The notes beneath the pieces were generated by a model. It was not told the origin of the DNA and ran no database searches. It worked only from the letters and a program-made list of their open reading frames with translations. 64,000 bases of DNA from Asterochloris sp. CNOR1 (taxonomy: Eukaryota; Chlorophyta; Trebouxiophyceae; Trebouxiales; Trebouxiaceae). Positions 11,049 to 22,056 of this stretch are shown piece by piece (position 1 is the first letter of the stretch; each line of letters begins with the position of its first letter). The stretch spans positions 372,001-436,000 of the forward strand of contig OZ017753.1 in assembly GCA_963969365.1 (NCBI GenBank), read 5' to 3'. The position numbers and the translations under genes are program-made.

Positions 11049-14000
11049 CTTGACCTGCTCTGCAATGGCTGCAATGGCCTGCAGCAGGACGCGCTTCTTG
11101 CCCAACCTAAACCTGAGCGCCAGCTGCATTTCACTGGACAATGGCTGCCCATCGGTGCCCAGCCCTGTGGCCAGCTGGTGCTCGTCCTCTGAGGGCACAC
11201 TGGGAAACTGCCCCAGCACCAGCGTGCACACTGCTGCCAGCGTCCGTAGGGCCCTCAGCTGCAGGGCAGGCAGTGTTCTCTGAGTTGGCGGAAGGGCCGC
11301 TTCCGCACCAGCATGTCCAGCACCTGGAGAGAGAGCCTGCAGCTGCTATTCAGGCAGGCAAGTGATACGGGGTTATGGAGAGAGGCTGCCCCAGCAGCAG
11401 CCTGCGCACTGCTGCCAGCACCCTCATGGCCCACAGGTGCAGAGCAGACAATCTTATTTTGAAAAGCGCACTGCTGTCAGTGCCAGATGGGCATGCAGCT
11501 CTAGCTCAGACTGGCAGATGACGGGGCACTGGCAGTCATTGCCTGACACTGGGCGGCATCATCAGCTTACCAGCAAGGCCTGTATCGTGATCAGGTCCCC
11601 AGACGCTGTCCAGATAAACAAGCTGTGCAGCCCAGGCCACCCATGGAAGCACCAGCACCCTTTCTTTCCGCTGTGCGAACACAAGGCCCACTATGCAAAC
11701 ACCAGAGCATGCATGAGGCTGCTCAGCAGTGGAGTGCGCACCTCAACAGCAGCGCCCAGCACGGGGCTGCCCCAGGCGCCCAGCTTGCGCATGCTCAGCC
11801 CCTGCACGGACGCCGCCGTCTCAGCATACAGGGCTCGCGTGGCTGCCAGCAGCCTTGCATCCACAGGCTGTGCGCTGCCCCCAACTGCGACCTCCAGCTT
11901 CTCACGTGGGCCAGCCAGCTGGAGCTGCTCCAGAATTTGCCGCTGCCACGGGGCCAGCACTGGCAGGACATCTGCCCCAGCTGCTGTGGATGGGGAGCTG
12001 GCTGGCTGCGGACGACCTAGAGTGGAACCCTGGAGGTGGGCCATCTCTCGGCCTGCCTGCAGGTTCAGCAGGCAGAGCTTGCATTTGTTGAAACTTTGGT
12101 GAACCATGACCTGATATACCTCAACCATCGTATTCAAGATGCGAACCCTGGGGCGACCCAGAAACCGTATGTGAACTTGCCTTGGTGGGCTGTGACAGCG
12201 TGAGTCATTGCAACAAGCTTGAGACTTAGGGTGCCAACACAAATTTGCAGTCTTCAGAAGTGCACGCTACGCAACATCTTACAAAACGCAGGTACAGCTC
12301 TGGGAAGTGCTACGTGCACCCTCTTCACGTTTGCAACTCTCCATTGCCAATTTGTGCTGAAGGAGGCGACCCAGCAGCGCTGAATGCTGCAGGAAAAGGC
12401 AGAGGCGCTTTGCCCTGGAGGCAGCTCAGCTTTGCCGGACCCACAAGAACATACAGCTGCTGCAACAACAGGCTGAGCCCACCTCCAGCAGGCCCAGGTC
12501 AAAGCGCAGCTGCACTGTGTCATGGGGGTTGCCATCCACAAGGAAGCCATAGTCCAGCAGCAGGAAGTCGTTGCTCAGGTCCCCATAGCTCAGCAGCAGG
12601 GGCTGCCCCGCCGCCACTGGGTGCCGCGTCCGCATCTCGACCGTGCCAGATTGCACACGCCTGATCTCGCAGTTGGGCTGGAAGGAGTGGTTGCACAGGT
12701 CGATCAGGGGCAGCATGGCAGGTGGGTGCTGAGTTCCGCGGGTCCGAAAGGCGCGGCTGGTGACGACGCCTAGGCCCCAGCCTGCAGACGAGGGATGTTG
12801 TCAGCGAGCATGCAGCGGCGGCAGGCAGGTACTGATCATCGTGAGCACCTGCACAGGAGCCAGAAGAAAAGGTTGCATCAGGTCACTCAGGCAGAGGGGG
12901 TGTTATGTCCTGTGCCTGCAAAGATATGTTGGCCAGAACAGCCTGCAGGCTGGAAGGCCATCAGGCAACATGCGGCGGTAGGAGGCAGCCGCCGGGACGC
13001 TGCTGTTGGGCACTCTTGAGTAACAGCACAGGGCAGGGGTTGGCAGGACTGGTTGCAGGGATCAGATAGGAAGCGGGTGTATTGGACGCAAGGAAATGCA
13101 TGCCTGGTCACTACCTCTGGCCCCAGTATGCGGGTGGACAGAAGGCCAGTCAAATGCCGTGCTGGCAGGCGCTGCTGAGTTCCTGGAGGGCTGAATTGAA
13201 GAGGGGGCTGTCCTGCTAGTTCCTTTTCGCAATGCAGTCCCAGGAACAGCAGGGATGCCCAGAACAACATTGCAGCCCTCGGACTGCAAGCAATGCGAGC
13301 TAAGGCTGTAAGATCCAATCCACTGCTGTCAATGATCGCAGGTGGCTGCAGCAGAGAGCAGCCTGCCACACTCGCTGTACTGGGTTCCACCCGCCCCTCG
13401 AACAAGCAAACTTGCTCTCTGACTTTGCATTGCACAGTGCTGCAGCTGACCCAGTGCATTGGCATCCACCTGCTCCTGAGCCAGACACTCAGTGCAGGCT
13501 GCAGCTGTTGCTGTTGACTTTCACCTGTTTCTTGATGAACAATCACATTTGAGGTGTTGGCTGCAGCTCACCAAGCGCATTGGCATCCACCTGCCCCTTA
13601 AAGGGGTCCTCAGAAGTGCCTGCCAGCGGCTGCAGACTCTGCGCTGTGAACTGCAGCAGGAAGCGGCAGCGCCGCTGCACCTGGCTGGTCAGAGGGGGGT
13701 ACTGTAGGGCAGCCACGGCCTCGCGGGGAAAGAAGATGGGCAGGCCTTGGATGCCGACAGGGAGGTGGGTGATGTACGTCGAGAAGCGGCTGGCGGAGCC
13801 CCGCACCCTGTGCGCCAGGACCTGCAGGGCAGTGATGAGAGTCGGGGAGCTGCAGAGACCTGTGCAGCAGTTGAAGGGCAGGGATGAGAGTGGGGAGCTG
13901 CAGAGCCCCATACAGCGCTTGATGAAGGCTGGTAGCAGGCTGGGCCTGTTCCAGCAGGAACCTGATGAAGGCTGGTAGCAGGCTGGCGCAGACCCAATGA

Positions 14001-15090
14001 GTAGCAAGCACTTGCTCTACATCAACCTGTTGACAATCAGACATGGAATGACCACATCAGGCTGATATCTGCATGGCATTGCAGCAGACGTGAGCTGCTC
14101 TGATGAATGGTGGCACATGGCTGGTGCAGCAAAGAGATGGGCGAGGTCCTGCACACTGTAGACCAGTGCCTCCATGGACAGAGGTGCGGCCTCAGGGCCA
14201 TGTACAGTTGCCCCCTTCAAGACAGTTGAAGCAACTACATGCTGTCAACTAAGATACCCTGCAACCTGCCAGCAGCTGCAGGGCATACAAGAGCTGCTTC
14301 CTGGGCAGGCTGGCTTGTGCTTGAGCAGCCTTGCAGGACGGAGCCAGCGCACCTCACGACATGTCAGGAGGCAGCACCTGCTGGTACACACAGTGCTCTG
14401 TCCCTGCCTGACCGCGCTGCAGACAAGCTGCAGAACTGTCCTGGGAAGGCGGAACCTCTTGCCAGATTGCACAAACAAGTAGCATCCAGCATGGGGCAGT
14501 GTTGCATAGGTGAACAGGAGGCGCACCTGCAGGGCCAGTCGGGCTCCCCACAGCTCCTCTGGCACGCCCTGGATGAGGCGCAGCACGCGTTCGTCTGTGA
14601 GCCTGTCATATGAGAGGCAGGCGTAGGGGGGAAGCCGCACCAGGGGCTGCCCTGCACCAAGTGCCTGCACAGGCGTCAGGCTGCGTGCGAGCTTGTACTG
14701 TGATGCCTTGACTCAAGCCAGCCAGCTGGGGCATGGATGGTGCCTCTGCACTTTGAGGCTGCAAAGGGTGTCAAGTCACAGACAGAGATGCTCTGCAGCT
14801 GCCTGTAGAGCTCAATGCCCAGCCAGTCAGCTGCCACACCAATGGTGAGCTGACCTGCCAATGCACCACAACCCGAAATCACTTCAGGGCCAGGACTTGA
14901 GATGCTCGCCGCAGGAACGCAGCAGAGTGGGGCACAGCTCTGTACCTGTGCTGCCTTGAGGCCCAGCCCCAGCTGCGAGCCCTCAGCATGGACACTGATG
15001 CCATCGGCCAAGCCGCCCATGCTCTGCACCCACTCCACAAGGGGGTGGGCTGCTGCTGCTGCTGCTGCATGCACCCGCCTGGCACCTGCA
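11049..15090 (-). CDS. SET-domain protein methyltransferase, Rubisco-LSMT/SETD3 type
   Basis: The family transfers methyl groups from S-adenosylmethionine to lysine or histidine of specific proteins, often in the plastid. Exons are about 15090-14946 (WVQSMGGLADGISVHAEGSQ), 14664-14527 (GQPLVRLPPYACLSYDR), 13821-13572 (RFSTYITHLPVGIQGLPIFF), 12781-12483, 12056-11742, one near 11325-11270, and 11258-11049. The 12.7 kb exon holds the catalytic core LPLIDLCNHSFQPNCEI and LLLSYGDLSNDFLLLDYGF, matching the family D-x-x-N-H-S and Y-G motifs. The last two exons form the helical substrate-binding domain (VLDMLVRKRPFRQL; LALRFRLGKKRVLLQAI). The start upstream of 15090 and the final exon after 11049 were not found. 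The substrate cannot be predicted. Confidence 0.85.
13440..13600 (-). repeat. Duplicated exon end plus donor (SET gene)
   Basis: The real exon ends at 13572, reading on the minus strand CAGGTGGATGCCAATGCGCTTG followed by GTGAGCTGCAG. A copy 121 bases further into the intron reads CAGGTGGATGCCAATGCACT before GGGTCAGCTGCAG. About 35 bases are nearly identical and the copy keeps a usable GT. Confidence 0.8.
13840..13990. repeat. Short tandem repeats in a SET-gene intron
   Basis: GTCGGGGAGCTGCAGAG at 13842 recurs as GTGGGGAGCTGCAGAG near 13890, and GATGAAGGCTGGTAGCAGGC occurs at 13921 and again near 13965. The units are about 45-50 bases and lie just upstream of the acceptor at 13822. Confidence 0.75.
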
Positions 15091-15299
15091 GGGACCCAGG
15101 GCATGTTGGACCATGCTTGTGCAGCACAGCCACATGTACAGGTTGCCACTGCACCTGATGTGGGCATTGCATGCTGAAGGAAGTGAGCCACAGCCAGCCT
15201 GCATGGCAGCCTTGGCAACTGGTCTGCACAACTCAGATGGTGCATGCCATTCATGATCTGTGGCAGACTGTCTGAGACAGGCACAAGGAAGGGAAGGAA

Positions 15300-16009
15300 A
15301 CTAAATCAACTGCCTTTTTGTATTTAGCCCAAGGCCTTGACTATGCCTCATCTGTTCCCCATCTACCTAAGCTTTCTGAGCTCATTCTCAGAATTGAACT
15401 CTTTCTTTCTAAACAACTATCACCCAAGAGATGGCAGTCAACCAAGATAATGCATACATGCACAAACTGCATGCCTGATGCTGTCTCAAGCCCCACAAAA
15501 TCGTGGCTGTTGGAGCATGGCAAAGTGAAGCCTCTGAGGCATTGGGGCTCAAATTGAGAGAGGAGCCATGATGTGCAAAGTGGATTGCAGCCCCTTGCTG
15601 CTCATGACATGCCGCTGCAGCAGGCTCTGCGCCTCACCCACAGCTGACAACCTGGCAGGGACTGCAGCGAGGATAGGAGGATCCAGCCTGGAAGTCAGGG
15701 GACCTACAACAATCTCAGGGCTCATGGCGCAAAGGGCACACCCTGAGCATACCAGGCTTCCCTCAGGCTCACCAGCAGCAGCCAGCATTGTCACTGCCTG
15801 CCTGTGCACTTTCCACCTCCTGTTTTGCATTTGATCAATAACATGAAGACTTTCAAACAGGCATGTCTTAACTGGTGTTGACGCGTTTGCAAGACAGCAA
15901 AGGTCGGAGACACGCTCAGAGGTAAGTCTGAGGGCCGGGCACTACCCCTGGACGGCAGCGCTTGCCACTCTCAGGTTGAAGATAGCTGCCATGCCATTGT
16001 GAATGACGA
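15300..16009. other. No gene seen
   Basis: Downstream of L33 and upstream of the SET gene. Reading frames here look like random sequence on both strands; an open stretch at 15549-15830 (minus) has no recognisable motif. A TTT-rich segment at 15312-15420 is lower in GC than its surroundings. The unlocated 5' exon of the SET gene could lie in the first part. Confidence 0.3.
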
Positions 16010-16677
16010 TCACTTGATCTCTTTGTGCACTGTGTGGCGCTTGAGGTACTTGTTGTACTTCTTCAGCTCCATCCTTCCTGAAGTGTTCTTGCGGTTCTGC
16101 AGTGGGGCATGCTGCAATTAGCATCGAGCTCCTGATGCATTGCTGAGTGCAGCCAAGCCCACTGACAGAGCCTTGGTTTGTGCCCTTGCTTTACGAGACC
16201 AAGTGCTGCTGCACTGGTTGCAGCAATCCTAAGGGGGGTTGCCCGGGCAAGGGCGGGCCAGAGCACAGGCACCAGTCAACGAGACCCCACCAGAATGCTC
16301 AGCAGTGTCGTGGATGAGAGTCAGAACTGCGCCTGAGACTGATGCAGCATGGGGAGGCACGATGCACAGACGTGATGCAAAGTAACAGCATGGCTTCTGG
16401 CTGTGCACAGCCAAGACAACACGCTGGACAAGTACCTCAGTCCCCGCATCATGTACAGCCAGGCAGTGTGGCTCACCTTCTGTGTGGTGTAGCGTGAGGG
16501 TGTGGCGCCCAGTCCCCTGGCTTCTGTGCACTCCAGGGTGATGATGCACCTCACACCCTTTTTCTTGGCCATGCAGGTGGTGAGGGGCTGCCGGGCTCCA
16601 GTGCTAGTCTGTGGCCTGGCTGCGACAAAATTGACTGAGGGACGGGTGCCAAGGAAGTTGCTGCGGAGCGCCTGCAT
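16010..16677 (-). CDS. PRPL33: Plastid ribosomal protein bL33, nuclear-encoded
   Basis: A structural protein of the large subunit of the plastid ribosome. There are two exons: 16677-16477 (67 codons) and 16096-16010 (28 codons plus TGA), joined phase 0 by a GTGAGC...TGCAG intron, for 95 residues. The first 35 or so residues ([20 protein letters not shown] onward) are basic and Ser/Thr/Ala-rich, as expected of a plastid transit peptide. The mature part starts [20 protein letters not shown] and continues [20 protein letters not shown], ending HTVHKEIK. This is the cyanobacterial/plastid type, not the mitochondrial type. The zinc-binding cysteines seen in some bacterial L33 are mostly gone. To my knowledge chlorophyte plastid genomes lack rpl33, which fits a nuclear copy. 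Complete and intact. Confidence 0.95.
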
Positions 16678-17848
16678 GGTGACTGGTTCCTCGCTTGCTG
16701 CAGCAGCAGTTTAGGTCAGATCGCCACAGCTGCGGTCATGACAGGCTCTGCCATGAAGAGGGCACAGATGTTGTACTGAACTGATGCCAGCTTCCTTTGC
16801 AGCTGCTGCGTGAATGCTTTTAGAGATACCAACCCTATGCTTTGGGGCCCACACAGAAAACTATTGCGATGCGCCATGCCGTGAGTGGAGCACAGCTGGC
16901 TAGATGAGCAGGGCTGTGAGCCTTTGGGCCCTGCCAACAACAGGAACTGCAAGCTTCAGAGGCAGCACCTGCCAAATGTGTCATGATGCTGACGTTGCCA
17001 CACCCGATCTGCATTCCGCAAGGGCAGGTCTGCACATTGAAAGGCAGCCTGAGCAGACACCAGACAGCCTTTGCCTACATGTTCGCAAGAGCGCAGGTGG
17101 CCAGCACTGTCTCAGCATGTTATCTGGCCTGCACCATGAATGAGCTCCGTCTGCAACTGCACACGGTAGGACCAGGCTTGGTCAGCCCTTTTCCAGGATG
17201 TGAGCTGGCAAGGGCAGCAGCTCTTGCTGCAGCTGGGTGAGCAATGATCATCTGATGCAGGTCAGATAGTTCAGCTTTGTTGCACCTGCTGCCAGGGTCT
17301 GGCACCCGCAGACACAACTCCAGGTGCCAGGGGTTTTGCACCTGCAGCCATTCAGCTCCAGCTGTCCAGGGTTTTGGCACCTGCAGCTCCCAGTGTCTTG
17401 CACCCTGCAGGGTTATAAGTTTCCAGTCTGTGCTGGCAGGCACTGCTGACTGCCACCGCAGAACATTAGGGGCAGCCACCAGCCAGGGTGTGACTGAGTG
17501 TCATCTAATCCCAGAGGGTTCGTCAGGCGATTCCTGGGACCTGTTGCTCCGCAGCTTTCTGGCGCTCAAGTCTGTGCGCTATCGAGCCATGGTTTGCTCT
17601 ATTGACAAAAGAAAGGCTTTGCAACTTCAAAAACCAGAGTTCTCAACTGTACAAGAGCACCTGTCAGCACCAAAAAGTGTTCTGTACTGGCAGCCTGCCC
17701 GCAGCAGCTGCTCTCAGGCAACACTTGATCAGTCAGCAGGCGTTCTGTGAATGTATGTATGTGGCTAGTGTGTGCACATCATGCATTATCTGTGAGGGAC
17801 ACCACAACGTGCACGGGTGCGGCAGAAGAGCTTTGATCAGCGTAATCC
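16678..17848. other. Intergenic stretch with no supported gene
   Basis: It lies upstream of L33 and downstream of the 17.8-21.9 kb gene, both on the minus strand, so it should hold the L33 promoter. A plus-strand open stretch at 17480-17750 has no recognised domain and no splice partners. A short minisatellite sits at 17285-17415. Confidence 0.35.
17285..17415. repeat. Minisatellite of roughly 35-45 base units
   Basis: About four imperfect units contain a TTTTGCACCTGCAG-like core: near 17291 (TCTGGCACCCGCAG), 17333 (TTTTGCACCTGCAG), 17372 (TTTGGCACCTGCAG) and 17397 (CTTGCACCCTGCAG). Confidence 0.75.
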
Positions 17849-20800
17849 TCAGTCCTCCTCCTCCTCATCCTCTTCAGCATGGCTGAACGCATGGTTGATT
17901 GAGTGCACATCGTCGGCGGACACAGCATAGTCAGGGTCGCCGCTGGCCTCTTTCTTCTCTCTCAGCTTCTCCCTGCAGCAGCAAAAGGGCAAAAGGTCAC
18001 GCAAAGTGGTGCTACGCTTGATCAAGATTGGGCACAGACGTCGTGCGCACCCTGGGGGGGGTCTGTGCAGTCTGCCTGCATGTGTGCAGTGGGAGGAGTG
18101 TGAGGCACCTCACCCAGGCCCAGGCAATCCCTTCTGCCATGAGACTGGGGGAGCAGATGCATCCCAAGGTCTGTGCAGTCGCCTGAATGTGTGCTTCGAT
18201 GGGATGGGGGTGAAGGTCCTTGTCCCGCCATGCCCCCTGGCAATCCCTTCTGCCAGTGGTCGAGGGTTGGGGCCTGAACACTTGGCGATGGCACAATCTA
18301 TGGGCAAGCTTGGTCAAGGAGGGTCCTGGACTGGGGGCCGTCCTGCATTGTGCTGCCCTCAAGGAGAAGGGGGCCCAAGCAGTGGTGCCACCCTGCATGC
18401 CCGACTTCTGCTGGCCTGGGGAAGGAGCTGGAGGCACTCACTTAAAGTGGTCAGCAAAGTTGCGGAAACCTGAGGCTATCTGGCGCTGCTTGTCCATGGG
18501 CAGCTGGGCCAGCTGCCGGGTGGCAACTTCTTCAATTGTACAGCCCATGGCCCTGCAGGGCAGTGCTGGGGACGGTGCATTTTGCCTGCCAGTGCACACT
18601 GCCGGACTGTAGGGGAGTGCTGGCTTTGGTGGCATGTTGGCTTCATGCCTGCAGACTGATTTGAGGCACAGTGTTGTTAACACTGTGACTGACCAGATTA
18701 GCTAGCCAGCCAGCTGTGCATGGTCTCAGCCAGTAAAGGGCGGGCAGGCAGCGCCGAAGTGGTCAAGGAACCATGGCGGACAGCTGGCTGACGTTCACAG
18801 CTTCTGCTGAGCAGCAAGTCTTGCCTAGTTGGCTTTGCCAGAACTTGCAGCAGCACATCCTTGGCAGCCAGAAAAAACTTGAGCTGAAGGGTTACAGGCC
18901 ACTCAGGCCAGGAAGCACGCCCTGCGCCCATCACTTTAGCCCCCCACAGCACCTCTGCATGAGACAGTTTGGTGCCAATGCCAGAAGCAGTCCGCAACCC
19001 ACAAGCAGGTGCTCTCGGGCACAGCGTCTGCAGAAATCCTGCAATGGGGCCACAGCCAAAAGATGTCCCTTGTGCAAGTGCAGGCAACCACATTCCTCCT
19101 GGCACAGCTTGCATGGCAGCTCACACCCTGAGCGGGGTTGGCCACTGCACAAAGCAGTCCAGAACAACAAAGGCTAGGTGGCAACCCACAGGAGGCCTCT
19201 TGGGCAATACTTTGCATGTGAGACACCCACCTGTGCAAGGCTATGCTATCAGAGTCCCCATCTGTGCGAAGCCACACAGTCTGGCCGTGCAAGCAGCGCC
19301 AGGCCCACCTCTCAAGTTCCTTAGAGTCCTCCTCGAGGTCCTGGGCCCCAATGGTGTCGTTGACGTCATCCTCAGAGTCCCCACGCGTCTCCCCCTCAAA
19401 GCGCCAGGGCAGCAGGTCGGGATTGTCCATGTGGCGCAGCAGGTCTGCAGCAGAGTCGCGGGTGCCGGTTAGGAGCAAGGGTGGCACTATTTGCAGTGCA
19501 GACCAGTGTGGCCCCAACCTGTGCAGGTCTGCAGCAGGCTTGGGACCTGCCTGAGCAACTTGCACCTAGTCTGCATGGTGCAGCAGATCTGCAGCAGCAT
19601 CCAGGTGCAAGGGAGGATGCTAGCCAAGCAATGGTGGCAGGGATGCAAGACCAAATGCTTATGGGGGCTCAAGTGCAGGTCTGCGGCCGGAGGTGTGTGA
19701 AGCAGGAGCAAAGAGTGTCCCACCGGGAACAGGGCAGCAGGACAGGGGCGGGCATGTGGCAGCAACAGGGGCAGCGCAGGGGTGAGCGTGCTGCCAAGCA
19801 GGGCAGGTTGAGCTTCTGGGGACGCCCATGTACATTTTGTCAGCAAGTGAGGGTGCTGCGTAGTGTGGAGCACAGGTTTGCAGCGACAGGGCACAACAAA
19901 GGTGGGATGAGCCACAACTGTGGGCTGCATGACAGCTTTCAGTGCTCATGATAGGACTGCTGATGGGCAGGGAGTGTGGGGGCTACGCCAGTGAGCATGG
20001 GATGGCACACAGAGTTGACAGTGCGGCTGAGCAGGGTTGCAGGTGTGCAGTCAAGGACCGTCGTGCATAGCAGGCCGAAGAGCTGGAGGTACAGCAGGCA
20101 AGCAGCAGCATGCAGCGCAGGGCACTCTTGACCTGCAGGATTCTGACTGCACCTCAGGGCTGGCTGCCCTAGGCTTGACTGAATGTGTGCAGTCAGCCTT
20201 CTGAATGTCACCTTCAAGTGGAAGGAGAGCTCAGGAAGCAACACATGCAAGGGCACTCACTCTTGTCAATGAACTCGACGTCTGCCTCCTCCTCATCAAA
20301 GTCCTCCATCTTCTCGTACCTGCACCGACAGCATGCACATAAGATCTGGCAGCCACACTTGGAGCCTAGAACAGAGTTTGGGGGCTGGTGCTGCAGCTGA
20401 CTGCTGCCAGGCTTCCGAGATGAGATCACAGCAGACTTCCGCAGCAGAGGGGAGTGGGCAACTGCCCTATAGCTGACCTGTCTGCAAACTTGCGAAGGGG
20501 TGAGTGGAGAGCTGGCTGGCCACGCAAGCAGCCAGACACATTGAGGCTGGGGCAAGCACAGGCCTGTGAAGGCACCTGACAGAACTCGACATGGTAGCAT
20601 GGGTCTACGCAGAGTCATTTAACACAAGGGGTGCACTAGGTACGCAGTCGATCAGCTGTGCGTGACAGAATGTCCCTGTGCAATGCACCACACCTGGTGT
20701 AGAGGTGCAGCTGGTTCTAAACTTGCGAGGGGGGACGCCTTCGCAGACGCACTACACGCAGTGCACAGCTGGGCCTGCAACTGCCCAGCATGCAAGGCAG

Positions 20801-21872
20801 CTTACCTGATGTGGACGGGCCCGGTGCGGCTGGCCGGGACTGTCTCGATGTGCGCCTTCCACCACTGCAGGGTAGCAGTACACACGATTACCAAGCGAGC
20901 CGCATCCCAGCAGGCAGCTCGTTGCCTGTGGTCAATGCTGGTCATGCAGACGCGGGGTGGCCAGCAAGCCACAAGTGGCAGGCAGCAAGAAGCCAGCCGT
21001 CAACACCGAGGCTGCAGGCGACTTGGCTAGCCAGCCACATGCTAGCAGGCAGCATGCTGACAGCAGTCACCACTGAGATGCCTGTCCTGCTGTGCAGCCA
21101 GGCAACAGCATCCAACACAACAGCATCTCATGGTGGCGCGAGGCGGTGCAGCTGCCGCGGGTTGGCAGTGGAGCAGCACAATTGGTACTTGAGTAGGCCT
21201 CATAGTGGACAACAGGCGTTTTGACTTTTGCTGTCGAGACCAGGGGAGGCTCACCAGCAGCGTTGGGGGCTTGGTCTCATCCTCATCGTCTGCAATGATC
21301 CACTTCACCTGCACAGGACGAATGCAGTGCGGTGTCAAGTCCCCACGCCAGGCGCACTGCATCCTTAGTCAACCAGGGAATTCACCTAAGCCAGCTGCTG
21401 AGGGCAAATGCAGGACCTGCGCGGCAGCCAACCCTGCTAGATTCCTTGAGTCAAACAGCCATGCCATGCCCATGCCCGCTGCTCTACAGGACCCTGGGGC
21501 TGGCTTGCTGGCCTGTGTGTGGTGCAGAGTCAACCTCTGCAGGCCTGTCAGTCTGCAGGCCAAGCTGGAAAGTCAACACACCTCAACAACATCCCCCTCT
21601 GTGACTGGGGCTGGAATGGTTGGCAGAGCCTCGGGAGCGACCTCCTGGGGCTCTGCCTGCTGCTGGGGCTCGTCCACCCGTTGCCTCTTAGCCACGGGCT
21701 CCTCCGTGTGGGCCACCGGCTGGGCCGCTGGCTGCGGAGGAGCGGCCTGCACAGGCCTAACGGACTGCATCTGGGGCTGAACTTGAGGCATGGCCTGGTA
21801 CCCCCATGGCAGAGGCTGGCCTGGCAGAGGCTGCCCGGGGGCCATGGCAGGGAAAGGGGGCTGCTGGGACAT
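17849..21872 (-). CDS. Unrecognised acidic protein with Pro/Gln-rich N-terminus
   Basis: The minus-strand ATG at 21872 opens a Pro/Gln-rich segment (MSQQPPFPAMAPGQPLPGQP) with a basic AKRQR patch that could be a nuclear signal. Later exons are near 21310-21245 (VKWIIADDEDETKPPTLLV), 20870-20805 (WWKAHIETVPASRTGPVHI), 20320-20270 (YEKMEDFDEEEADVEFIDK), 19444-19300 (NPDLLPWRFEGETRGDSEDD), 18550-18440 (CTIEEVATRQLAQLPMDKQR) and 17960-17849 (KLREKKEASGDPDYAVSADD, ending in an EEDEEEED tail). The middle, with WII..DDED, WWKA.IE and EEEADVEFID, has the look of a Tudor-like barrel, but that is a guess. A nuclear role is plausible from composition only. It shares a 184-base divergent promoter region with CFAP47. 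Confidence 0.6.
18061..18260. repeat. 108-base tandem duplication in an intron
   Basis: GTCTGTGCAGTCTGCCTGCA at 18061 matches GTCTGTGCAGTCGCCTGAA at 18169. The ends also match: GGCAATCCCTTCTGCCA occurs near 18123 and 18239. Two units are seen. Confidence 0.8.
19435..19605 (-). repeat. Three copies of a splice acceptor plus exon start
   Basis: The real exon begins CTGCTGCAG|ACCTGCTGCGCC near 19444 on the minus strand. Upstream copies read CTGCTGCAG|ACCTGCACAGG near 19529 and CTGCTGCAG|ATCTGCTGCACC near 19587. Spacings are about 85 and 58 bases. Confidence 0.65.
20890..21080. repeat. Intronic tandem repeat, about 65-70 base units
   Basis: GGCCAGCAAGCCACAAGTGG near 20958 and GGCTAGCCAGCCACATGCTA near 21023 begin matching segments that both continue CAGGCAGCA and end near GTCA-ACC. 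A weaker third copy (CGAGCCGCATCCCAGCAGGC) is near 20897. Confidence 0.6.
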
Positions 21873-22056
21873 GGTCTGTTGTGACGGATGAGAGGTGGTG
21901 GGAGCGGTGGCGTTTAAGGGCCCGTTGAAGAGCCCTCGGTGGGATCCTACAGCAGTTGAGCTGTTGTGTCAAAGAAAAGGGGCTGCTAGCTGTGTAGTCG
22001 CTCAAATGCTTGACCTGCATGCACATGTGTGAGGCGCATATAGGCAGTTTTCGATC
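21873..22056. promoter_or_regulatory. Divergent promoter between the acidic-protein gene and CFAP47
   Basis: Only 184 bases separate the minus-strand ATG (21872) from the CFAP47 ATG (22057), so the two genes probably share a bidirectional promoter. A CATATAGG element sits about 20 bases before the CFAP47 ATG; it is too close to the ATG to act as a conventional TATA box unless the 5' leader is tiny. Confidence 0.5.

Noticed and set aside
17285-17415. Regularly spaced repeats as a CRISPR array
   Set aside because: Eukaryotic nuclear context, short imperfect units and no unique spacers of constant length; a minisatellite.
17480-17750. Plus-strand open frame between L33 and the acidic-protein gene
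   Set aside because: Moderately protein-like but isolated, with no recognised domain and no convincing ATG or splice sites.
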